Source: Bacteroidales bacterium (GTDB lineage: Bacteria > Bacteroidota > Bacteroidia > Bacteroidales > WCHB1-69). From it: a stretch of 36,787 bases of DNA. Under the pieces are notes generated by a model, which was given only the letters and a program-made list of their open reading frames with translations, had not been told where the DNA came from and did not search any database. The DNA lies in NCBI GenBank assembly GCA_031266895.1, contig JAISAD010000002.1, forward strand, positions 1 through 36,787, in the 5' to 3' direction. Positions 24,589-31,073 of this stretch are shown here, piece after piece. Made by a program: the position numbers and the translations under genes. Each line of letters begins with the position of its first letter. Position 1 is the first letter of the stretch.

Positions 24589-25962
24589 TTACTTTACAAT
24601 CCTGTCGAGAATAGCCACAATCTGAGCGCGAATGCTCTTGGCTTTGTGGTACAGGAAATCGCCGCGCCACCAGAATCCAAAGCGGGTAAACCTCATCAGC
24701 TGCTTCTTTACCATTATTTTTCCTCTTATATATACTACCAGGCTTACAGGCACAGACCCCAGATAGCACAGCGCAATCCACCACACTCCCGTAATATGCC
24801 ACACTGTAATAAAGGTAGCAATAAACCAAATGGGGTAAGAAATCAGGCAGGAGATGCCGAAATGAAACGAGTTGTGAAGCATCGGATCTTTTATCTTTCT
24901 GGTTATTAGCGTGCTGGCATTATAGGGTATAAAGTTGGTAATGCAGCCGTAAATTAAAAGCGGAATCAGCAGCAGCGCCAGCAGAGTTCTGAAAACAACT
25001 GTTCCAAACGAAATCTTCTCGGCCAGAACCCAGTCGTAAACATGCAGCTTGTCGAGAGTAACGGAGTACTCGCGTGCCTTCAGCATCAAGGCATTAAAAT
25101 CTTCGGGATTATCGTCCCGCAACCGGTCAACCGAAGCTACAATCTTTTGTTCCGCCTTGAGGATGTTGGGATAGTACCAGGCCTTTTGCCCCTCCCTCTT
25201 CACCACATTCCTGGCATAAAGTGTTCTTAAAATATCATACTCTTCATACAGCGCCTTATCCTTAATATTAAGCATCAGCCCCTGAATTCTCTCATGCGCC
25301 CACTCTGTTAAGACCTTTCTGGCCCTGTCGGGATGCTCCCTGTACAAATCGTACAGCTCTTCAAACGAGAAAGGCTCTCCGACGGTGATAATCAGCTTGT
25401 GCTGAAACCCGAAGTAGTGGGAGTAGTGGTTGGAACAGGGCAAGATATAGACAGGCTTTTCAAAGTTCATCTCCTCGGCAGCCGAGAAGGCAATGCGGGC
25501 AAAGCCCTTTTTGAAAGAGCCCAGGTGATGGCAATCCTCATGTCCTGCCTCAGGAAAAAGGCACACCACGCCGTTGTCCGAAAGGATGCGGGCAGATTTG
25601 CTGAAAATAGCCGAGTTTTCGCGCACGCTTCCGCTACCGCTGCTCGCATCGCGTGCCCTGTAAGCAGGCATAATGCGCAGAAGGCGCAGCAGCTTGGCCA
25701 CAAAATCCTTCTTAAAAATATCGGAACGGGCTATGAAAACAGGATAGCGTCCATCCTTTCTGAAGGCAAAGAGAATGCCCAGGGCATCAGACAGCCCGTT
25801 TTGATGATTGCTTATTACCACTACAGGCTTTTTTCTGGGTATGCGCTCCCGATTCAGCACATAATATTTGCTGTAGAAGATGTATTCGTGAAAAAAATTA
25901 ATGTACGGATGCAGTACGGAGTACTTAAAGTTGGGCTTATCTACACGTTCAAAATCAATCAT
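24589..25962 (-). CDS. PlsC-like 1-acylglycerol-3-phosphate acyltransferase family membrane protein
   Basis: A 457-residue acyltransferase. Motif I is N-H-Q-N-G-L-S-D (H53, D59; an HX5D spacing, not the textbook HX4D, though I recall N-H-P-N-x-x-x-D forms in related Bacteroidota proteins). Motif III is FPEAGH (136-141). Residues 1-250 are the catalytic domain; 250-330 a charged helical linker; 335-440 contain about four hydrophobic segments, so the enzyme is membrane bound. The likely role is transfer of an acyl chain to a glycerophospholipid or other lipid acceptor; the acceptor is not certain, and the C-terminal membrane domain sets it apart from plain PlsC. Divergent from pyrG. Confidence 0.82.
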   Translation of the reverse strand: MIDFERVDKPNFKYSVLHPYINFFHEYIFYSKYYVLNRERIPRKKPVVVISNHQNGLSDALGILFAFRKDGRYPVFIARSDIFKKDFVAKLLRLLRIMPAYRARDASSGSGSVRENSAIFSKSARILSDNGVVCLFPEAGHEDCHHLGSFKKGFARIAFSAAEEMNFEKPVYILPCSNHYSHYFGFQHKLIITVGEPFSFEELYDLYREHPDRARKVLTEWAHERIQGLMLNIKDKALYEEYDILRTLYARNVVKREGQKAWYYPNILKAEQKIVASVDRLRDDNPEDFNALMLKAREYSVTLDKLHVYDWVLAEKISFGTVVFRTLLALLLIPLLIYGCITNFIPYNASTLITRKIKDPMLHNSFHFGISCLISYPIWFIATFITVWHITGVWWIALCYLGSVPVSLVVYIRGKIMVKKQLMRFTRFGFWWRGDFLYHKAKSIRAQIVAILDRIVK

Positions 25963-25989
25963 AACTGTTTATTTATAATAATTAAGCTG

Positions 25990-25997
25990 CAAAAATA
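25990..25997 (-). promoter_or_regulatory. -7 promoter element of the acyltransferase gene
   Basis: TATTTTTG on the minus strand, 27 bp before the ATG at 25962. A small hairpin, AAAGGC-AAC-GCCTTT, lies just upstream at 26003-26017. Confidence 0.55.
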
Positions 25998-26173
25998 CAA
26001 AAAAAGGCAACGCCTTTAATTTTCTTAATCAAATTATTTTCGCGTGATGTTAAGCATGTGTCTGTCTGCTTTAAAAGAATTAAAAAACATCGGGCAGAGA
26101 AGGGCTGCCCCAGGCCTGTTTTATGTCGCCAAAGCTCTGATGGAGACAGGGCTGCCATATCAAAAAATTAGTG

Positions 26174-26181
26174 TATTTTTG
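26174..26181 (+). promoter_or_regulatory. -7 promoter element of pyrG
   Basis: TATTTTTG on the plus strand, 25 bp before the ATG at 26207. Confidence 0.6.
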
Positions 26182-26206
26182 CGCTTTTTAAAATATAAAT
26201 GCGATT

Positions 26207-27805
26207 ATGGCTACTAAATATGTATTTGTGCTGGGAGGGGTAGTTTCCGGCCTGGGAAAAGGAATTACGGCTGCCTCGCTGGGCAGGCTGCTGAAATCAA
26301 GGGGCGTGAAGGTTACGATGCAAAAGCTGGATCCCTATCTGAATGTGGACCCCGGCACTATGAATCCTTACCAGCACGGCGAGGTTTTTGTTACCGAAGA
26401 TGGCGGGGAGACCGATCTTGATATCGGCCATTATGAGCGCTTTATTGACGAGAATCTGAATAAGTATTGCAATGTTACGGCAGGTAAGGTTTATTATTCG
26501 GTGATTGAGAATGAGCGCAACGGCGTTTATGCCGGCACAACGGTGCAGATGATTCCGCACGTTACCGATATGATTCAGGATAAAATCCGGCTTAATGCCC
26601 AGAGCAATGGCGCCGAGGTGGCTATTGTGGAGGTGGGCGGCACGGTGGGCGATTACGAGAGCCTGCCTTTTCTGGAGGCTATTCGACAGTTTTCGATAGA
26701 GGAGGGTGCCGCTAATTGCATGTATATTCATGTGGCGCTTATTCCTTTTATTACGCCCAGCAATGAGCTGAAGACGAAGCCGGCGCAGCATAGTGTGAAG
26801 GAGCTGCTCAGCATTGGCATTCAGCCCGATATTCTGGTGTGCCGCAGCGACCGCCCTCTGGAGATGGAGATTAAGCGGAAGCTGTCGCTTTTCTGCAATG
26901 TGAAGCCGGAAAATATTATTGAGAATATAAATATGCCTTCGCTTTACGAGATTCCCCTCGCGCTTGAGGAGAAGGGCCTGGCGCAGCGGGTGATTGAGCG
27001 CTTGAATCTTAGCTGCCGCGAGAAGGATTTGACGGACTGGCAGGAGATGGTGGATAAGAGCAGGAAGGCAGTTTCGGAGACTCATGTTGCGCTGGTGGGG
27101 AAGTATATAGAGCTGAAGGATGCTTATTTGAGTGTGGTGGAGGCGCTGAAGCATGCTTCTATTCACTGCCTGACGGAGCTGCATATCCACTGGTTCGATT
27201 CTGAAGATATTACGGAAAAAAACGCCGGCACGCTGCTCAAGAGTATGAATGGAGTTATAATTCCCGGCGGCTTTGGCTCCCGTGGCATTGAGGGTAAGGT
27301 GAATGCTGCCCGCTATGCCCGCGAAAATAATATTCCCTACCTGGGCCTTTGCCTGGGGATGCAGGTTGCTATTATTGAGTATATGCGCAATGTGGTTGGC
27401 CTGAAGGAGGCGCACAGCAAGGAGATTGATTCCGATACGCCGCATCCGGTTATTGATTTTTTGCCCGGGCAGAATGAGTACAGTATTCTCGGCGGTACTC
27501 TGCGCCTGGGGCAGTACCCTTGCAAGCTGAAGCCGGATACCAGGGCGTTTGAGGCCTATGGCTGCGATTCTATTTCGGAACGCCACCGCCACCGCTATGA
27601 GGTGAATAATGATTACAGGGCTATGCTGGAGGAGCACGGTATGATAGTGTGCGGCACTTCGCCCAATGGTAATATTGTGGAGATGGTCGAAATCCGGAAC
27701 CATCGCTGGTATATGGCCTGTCAGTTTCATCCTGAGTTTAAGTCGCGTCCCAACCGTCCGCATCCGCTCTTTTTCGGGTTTATCAAGGCGGCTATTGAGC
27801 AGTGA
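26207..27805 (+). CDS. pyrG: CTP synthase
   Basis: A 532-residue glutamine-dependent enzyme that makes CTP from UTP and ATP, the last step of pyrimidine nucleotide synthesis. The synthetase domain begins TKYVFVLGGVVSGLGKGITAASLGRLLKSRG (nucleotide loop) and includes DPYLNVDPGTMNPYQHGEVFVTEDGGETDLDIGHYERF. The class I glutamine amidotransferase domain (about 290-532) has the catalytic Cys near residue 381 in YLGLCLGMQ, the oxyanion GGFGSRG, and the His/Glu pair in FHPEFKSRP. Full length, typical start. Codon use is somewhat more GC-rich than in nearby accessory genes. yidC, which I recall behind pyrG in related genomes, does not follow here. Confidence 0.98.
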   Translation: MATKYVFVLGGVVSGLGKGITAASLGRLLKSRGVKVTMQKLDPYLNVDPGTMNPYQHGEVFVTEDGGETDLDIGHYERFIDENLNKYCNVTAGKVYYSVIENERNGVYAGTTVQMIPHVTDMIQDKIRLNAQSNGAEVAIVEVGGTVGDYESLPFLEAIRQFSIEEGAANCMYIHVALIPFITPSNELKTKPAQHSVKELLSIGIQPDILVCRSDRPLEMEIKRKLSLFCNVKPENIIENINMPSLYEIPLALEEKGLAQRVIERLNLSCREKDLTDWQEMVDKSRKAVSETHVALVGKYIELKDAYLSVVEALKHASIHCLTELHIHWFDSEDITEKNAGTLLKSMNGVIIPGGFGSRGIEGKVNAARYARENNIPYLGLCLGMQVAIIEYMRNVVGLKEAHSKEIDSDTPHPVIDFLPGQNEYSILGGTLRLGQYPCKLKPDTRAFEAYGCDSISERHRHRYEVNNDYRAMLEEHGMIVCGTSPNGNIVEMVEIRNHRWYMACQFHPEFKSRPNRPHPLFFGFIKAAIEQ

Positions 27806-27928
27806 TTTTTTTTGTGCGACAGGTTGTTTTTAGAGTTTGGGAAAGTCAAGTTAAAAGTAAGTTTTAGAAGTTTTTTAAAGATGGAATTGATGAATAAGAG
27901 TTAGGATGTTTTTAGGGTAGAATACTTT

Positions 27929-28031
27929 GCTATCAGGAAATTTAGCGATTTTTCTAGCATGCCAAGATTCACGCAGTGCGTGAGCTTGACTTATTTCGGC
28001 ATGCTAGGTTACGCTAAATACCACTGATAGC
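27929..28031. repeat. 103-bp nested inverted repeat
   Basis: Three perfectly paired arm segments are nested: GCTATCAG (27929-27936) with CTGATAGC (28024-28031); ATTTAGCG (27940-27947) with CGCTAAAT (28012-28019); CTAGCATGCC (27954-27963) with GGCATGCTAG (27998-28007). A small inner hairpin CACGC/GCGTG lies at 27970-27982. Gaps between arms are 3-6 nt. It could be a structured RNA, a cruciform or a MITE-like element; I see no target-site duplication. Confidence 0.75.
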
Positions 28032-28069
28032 GAGATATTGTTAAGTATCACGCTTTTTTTATTAAAATT

Positions 28070-28426
28070 ATGGGAATAGATTACAGCAGGCAAATGGGCA
28101 GGAAAATAGCTACGAAAGGAAGCAGGAAAAGTGTTATCAGAGTTATGGATATTGTGTATATGGAGAGTAGCGGCAATCTGATTACCATCTATTTGAAGGA
28201 TGGAGCAACAGATTATGATATTAAGCCGCTTCATGAGTTTGAGTCCGAGTTGTTTGATTATGGTTTTTTCAGGATACATTATCACACGCTTGTAAATGGG
28301 CGCTATGTCACGGGAACCGATGCAGGCGAAAGGGTGGTGATGTTGAAGGAAAAGAGACTGAAAATATCCAGGCGACGGCTGAAGGCATTCAATTTGTGGA
28401 TTTCGAGCAATCCGGTTACAGGGTAG
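28070..28426 (+). CDS. Stand-alone LytTR DNA-binding regulator
   Basis: A 118-residue protein made almost entirely of one LytTR domain: DIVYMESSGNLITIYLKDG (about 28-46), an LHEFESEL segment, FFRIHYHTLVNGRYVTG (about 66-82) and VVMLKEKRLKISRRRLKAFNLWI at the end. These match the beta-strand/loop pattern of LytTR domains that bind direct repeats in the major groove. There is no receiver domain, so it is not a classic response regulator and must be controlled otherwise. It follows the nested inverted repeat by 39 bp and is followed at once by a 21-bp-phased direct repeat (28427). I see no TAnnTTTG element close upstream; TTTTTTTATTAAAATT lies before the ATG. Confidence 0.85.
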   Translation: MGIDYSRQMGRKIATKGSRKSVIRVMDIVYMESSGNLITIYLKDGATDYDIKPLHEFESELFDYGFFRIHYHTLVNGRYVTGTDAGERVVMLKEKRLKISRRRLKAFNLWISSNPVTG

Positions 28427-28460
28427 TTTTGACCACTTACACTAGATTTTTGACCGTTTA
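28427..28460 (+). promoter_or_regulatory. Direct repeat, candidate LytTR binding site
   Basis: TTTTGACCACTTA (28427-28439) and TTTTGACCGTTTA (28448-28460) repeat with a period of 21 bp, two helical turns. LytTR proteins such as AgrA bind paired 9-bp sites with 12-13 bp between, the same phasing. The pair lies 17 bp upstream of the -33 TTTG of the lipoprotein promoter, an activator-like position. Confidence 0.5.
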
Positions 28461-28503
28461 TCAAAAAATCTGCCCGTTTGGGGGTAGATAAAAATAGGCA
28501 TAT

Positions 28504-28511
28504 TATTTTTG
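28504..28511 (+). promoter_or_regulatory. -7 promoter element of the 161-aa lipoprotein gene
   Basis: TATTTTTG, with TTTG at 28477-28480 as a candidate -33, spaced 23 bp. It lies 44 bp before the ATG at 28556. Confidence 0.6.
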
Positions 28512-28555
28512 CGGCGTAAATTAATGTAATTTTTTAACTGAAAAAACGAATTAGA

Positions 28556-29041
28556 ATGAAAAAAGTAATTAGCATTGTGATAGTGGCAATAGCATTAGTG
28601 ACAATTTCCTGCAACAAGGAAACAACGGAAAAAACAGTTAGTAATGTCCTAACCGAACAAACCCAACCAACTGTAGAAAAAGCAAAACAGTTAGTATTTG
28701 AAATATGGTGGGATGAATGGGGGAGAAAGAAAAAAAATTGTGATGGAGCGGGGCTTTGCAATTTTCATATATCCCTCAGAATAGAGGAGATTAAAGAGGA
28801 GAATCATACTATTCTTTATTATGGTGATGACAATGAAGAAGGAAGGATGTATGCGGATATTTTGATAGACAATTATTTTCAATTTGATGAGGAAGGGACA
28901 GATTTCTACATTGATGAAGATTTGTACAGCCAAGACCAGTATGGACAATTGTATATGATTCCAGCGGGGCAATACAGGTTTAATAAAGGATTGGGCAAAC
29001 TTGGGGGCTATACTATTCCCGTTATTGCTGTTAAAAAATAA
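28556..29041 (+). CDS. Small predicted lipoprotein
   Basis: A 161-residue protein with a lipoprotein signal: MKKVISIVIVAIALVTISC, lipid-attachment Cys at residue 19. The mature part begins NKETTEKTV, a flexible tether, then a beta-rich domain with paired cysteines (C62, C67 in KKNCDGAGLCNFHISLRIEEI) and an acidic middle (YYGDDNEEGRMYADILIDNYFQFDEEGTDFYIDED). I do not recognise the family. It is the first gene behind the candidate LytTR site and may be its target. Low GC compared with pyrG, in line with an accessory region. Confidence 0.75.
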   Translation: MKKVISIVIVAIALVTISCNKETTEKTVSNVLTEQTQPTVEKAKQLVFEIWWDEWGRKKKNCDGAGLCNFHISLRIEEIKEENHTILYYGDDNEEGRMYADILIDNYFQFDEEGTDFYIDEDLYSQDQYGQLYMIPAGQYRFNKGLGKLGGYTIPVIAVKK

Positions 29042-29099
29042 AATTGAACAAAGTAATTGCAGGATGGTTACTTTGTTGTGTAAATTTCTTCTTTAAGTT

Positions 29100-29669
29100 A
29101 TGAGTACGAAATCTTTTATACTGGGAGTATCTCTAATATTGGCATTAGCCTGTACAAGTTGCATAGTCATTGAGATAAAGGCGCCAACAAGATACAGCGG
29201 TTTTGACCAATTAACCTCTCCAGAGAAAAACAGGGTTATGTTTATCACGGATACCGTACCATACAGCTATGGCGCCGATTCTGTTGTGTTTGCGATAACA
29301 GCAACACAATTAAAAACCTATATGAATCAATTTGACAGTTGTTTAATCTATTTTTGGAAACCTGATTGTGCTGCGCCCAATTGCAAATCTCCTGTCGCAG
29401 TTCAGGAGTATTGCCAAAGGAATAATATCCAATTTGTTCTGATCGGTGAAAATTATATTGCAGCAAAAAGTATGCTTGTCATGAGTTCGATATTGGAATA
29501 TCCAAAATTTGTAATCAATACTTTTCACTACGACGCAGACCTCCAACGTGTCTATAAGCGCAAGTTTAAACAGGAACTGTTTGGTGATTCGGAATATGAT
29601 AAAAATCCTTATGCCATATATTGGATTTACCGAAATGCTATATTCAGGAAGTTTTTTTTCGAGAATTAA
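29100..29669 (+). CDS. Predicted lipoprotein with thioredoxin-like features
   Basis: A 189-residue protein with a lipobox (LACTSC, Cys at about residue 21). Residues about 80-100 read SCLIYFWKPDCAAPNCKSP, which looks like the strand and active-site turn of a thioredoxin-like fold but with a CX4C spacing instead of CXXC; FVLIGENYIAAKSMLVM and YPKFVINTF would be later fold elements. Redox activity is therefore doubtful. It follows the other lipoprotein by 58 bp on the same strand without a clear promoter, so they may be co-transcribed. Confidence 0.65.
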   Translation: MSTKSFILGVSLILALACTSCIVIEIKAPTRYSGFDQLTSPEKNRVMFITDTVPYSYGADSVVFAITATQLKTYMNQFDSCLIYFWKPDCAAPNCKSPVAVQEYCQRNNIQFVLIGENYIAAKSMLVMSSILEYPKFVINTFHYDADLQRVYKRKFKQELFGDSEYDKNPYAIYWIYRNAIFRKFFFEN

Positions 29670-29763
29670 ATCATTTTATGTAGCTTCCTGCTATTATGTC
29701 AAGGCGCCTAACTGTAATGGCATATTCTGCTTTTATATGAATATCACTAAGTGATTTTTTGTG

Positions 29764-29771
29764 TATTTTTG
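29764..29771 (+). promoter_or_regulatory. -7 promoter element of the small membrane protein pair
   Basis: TATTTTTG, 32 bp before the ATG at 29804. It fits TAnnTTTG. Confidence 0.55.
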
Positions 29772-29803
29772 CCAATCAATACTAATTTAAAATAATAAAT
29801 ATT

Positions 29804-30067
29804 ATGTTTGCACATTCGGAAAATCGAAGGAAACCTTTAATTCCATTCTCTAAAATTCAACAGCATAAATACCTGTTTTTCGTCCTGTATGATTTATGGA
29901 TGGGAGTGGTTACCTGGCTGTTGTATGAAACATTTTTCACTTCAAGACCTCTGTTTTCATTGCGCAGCTTATTTTATTTAGTACTATTACTCTGGGGACA
30001 CTGTTTTGTTGCTGTTTTCATCTATGAAAAGATGCGCAAGAGGCATGAAAATAAAGGAGAAATATAA
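29804..30067 (+). CDS. Small two-helix membrane protein, copy 1
   Basis: An 87-residue protein: a basic N-terminus (MFAHSENRRKPL), IQQHKYLFFVLYDLWMGVVTWLLYETFF (first hydrophobic segment), a loop with TSRPLFSLRSL, then FYLVLLLWGHCFVAVFIYEKM (second segment) and a charged tail. Two membrane passes with both ends in the cytoplasm are likely. It is a tandem paralogue of the next gene, 11 bp away, sharing HSENR-K, I-x-x-HKYL, the RPL-x-S-x-RSL loop and the Y-E-x-M ending. No known family; being close to a stand-alone LytTR protein, it could be a membrane partner of it. Confidence 0.75.
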   Translation: MFAHSENRRKPLIPFSKIQQHKYLFFVLYDLWMGVVTWLLYETFFTSRPLFSLRSLFYLVLLLWGHCFVAVFIYEKMRKRHENKGEI

Positions 30068-30078
30068 TCTTAAATGTT

Positions 30079-30345
30079 ATGATTACACATTCGGAAAATC
30101 GAAAGAAAAAATTAAGGTCATCACTTTTTACACTGGCGCAAATAGAGCGACATAAGTATCTCTGGTTCTTTTGCATGGATTTGGGAATGGGGCTAACGGC
30201 ATGGCTGCTCACCAATTTGGTTTTTGATCCCAGGCCGCTCATGTCGTCCCGCAGCCTTCTGCAGCTGTTTATCACGCTGTGGCTGTTTTATCCGGCTGTT
30301 TTTTTTATGTATGAACAAATGAAGGCTAAAAGTCAAATTAAGTAA
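30079..30345 (+). CDS. Small two-helix membrane protein, copy 2
   Basis: An 88-residue paralogue of the preceding gene: MITHSENRKKKL basic start, IERHKYLWFFCMDLGMGLTAWLLTNLVF, loop DPRPLMSSRSL, then LQLFITLWLFYPAVFFMYEQMKAK. The duplication shows in the DNA too: CATTCGGAAAATCGAA recurs near both starts. Co-transcribed with copy 1 by spacing. Confidence 0.75.
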   Translation: MITHSENRKKKLRSSLFTLAQIERHKYLWFFCMDLGMGLTAWLLTNLVFDPRPLMSSRSLLQLFITLWLFYPAVFFMYEQMKAKSQIK

Positions 30346-30372
30346 CGGCCGCTTGTGAAGAATAGCATAAAT

Positions 30373-30792
30373 ATGAAAAAATATCTGCTTTTGTGGGTTA
30401 TATGGCTTTTGGGCAGCTGGATTTACGCGCAGGAAAAAGTGCATTTTAAGCTTAATCTGGCTAAAGGGCAATCTTTTACGGTTGCTCAAACCGTAAAGAC
30501 CGGCAGCAGTCAGGAAATTAATGGACAAACAAGCACAACCGATATAATTGTCAAGGAAACCCATCAGTACAGCGTGGTAAAGGTAATGGATACTGAAATG
30601 GTTTTGAATATGCAGAAAACAGATTTTGAACTCTCTATGAACAGAGGCGGGGGCATGTTCAATAGCACAGTATCGCCGCAACAGGCAGACGACCTTAATC
30701 CGCTCAGTCCCGCCACTCAAATGGCTGCCATGCTCAACCGCTCTGTTACTGTTCACCTGTCGCCCGTGTCAGCTGTTTTTGCCCGAGTATGA
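30373..30792 (+). pseudogene. N-terminal fragment of a secreted protein, truncated by an out-of-frame fusion
   Basis: From ATG 30373 the frame codes for a signal peptide (MKKYLLLWVIWLLGSWIYAQ) and about 110 residues of a periplasmic protein (EKVHFKLNLAKGQSFTVAQTVKTG...NPLSPATQMAAMLNRSVTVHLSP). The style, a KG-Q-x-x-x strand and a late M-L-N-x-x-x-T-V-x-L-S-P, resembles Bacteroidota proteins of about 300 residues whose family I cannot name with certainty. At about 30760 the sequence runs into thioredoxin coding sequence in another frame and ends shortly after in SAVFARV and a stop. The C-terminal half is missing, so I call it a broken gene. Confidence 0.65.
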
Positions 30793-30994
30793 AGAAGTTG
30801 CGAAAGCGATGCACAAAAAAGCAGGATTTTACAAGCTGGATTTCGATCTGTGCAAGGCCACTAATGAGCGGCATCAAGTAGCCGCCATTCCTACAATCAT
30901 CATTTTTAAGGAGGGGAAAGAGGTTAAACGCTATGTTGGCCTTACTTCAAAAGAGCGAATTATTGCTGATTTGAAAGTAATTGCAAATTATTGA
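30758..30994 (+). pseudogene. Thioredoxin C-terminal fragment beginning at the active site
   Basis: In the +1-shifted frame the sequence reads C-R-P-C-QLFLPEYEEVAK, then FYKLDFDLCKATNERHQVAAIPTIIIFKEGKEVKRYVGLTSKERIIADLK. The CRPC aligns with the thioredoxin CGPC, the Pro five residues later and the cis-Pro (AIPT) are in place, and the GKEVKRYVG strand follows. The N-terminal half including the Trp before the active site is absent, and no sensible start codon exists (a TTG at 30779 lies after the cysteines). It is probably the remnant of a deletion that joined two genes. Confidence 0.65.
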
Positions 30995-31037
30995 AAGCAA
31001 TTTTTCTCCCGTTCATTGAAAATTTTAAAATTTTCCG

Positions 31038-31045
31038 TATTTTTG
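31038..31045 (+). promoter_or_regulatory. -7 promoter element of the PepSY-like gene
   Basis: TATTTTTG with TTG at 31016-31018, spacing 19 bp, the best -33/-7 pair in the window; 28 bp before the ATG at 31074. Confidence 0.7.
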
Positions 31046-31073
31046 CTGTTCATTTTATCCAATGTATTAAGTC

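Noticed and set aside
24197..24829. 210-codon minus-strand ORF overlapping the end of the acyltransferase gene
   Set aside because: It overlaps a certain gene out of frame for about 240 bp and has no recognisable domain or promoter.
26297..27763. 488-codon ORF antisense to pyrG
   Set aside because: pyrG on the other strand is beyond doubt; this frame is low-complexity His/Leu/Asn-rich sequence.
30779..30994. Independent small gene starting at TTG 30779
   Set aside because: The frame is the back half of thioredoxin with the active-site cysteines just upstream of that TTG; a fragment fits better than a gene.
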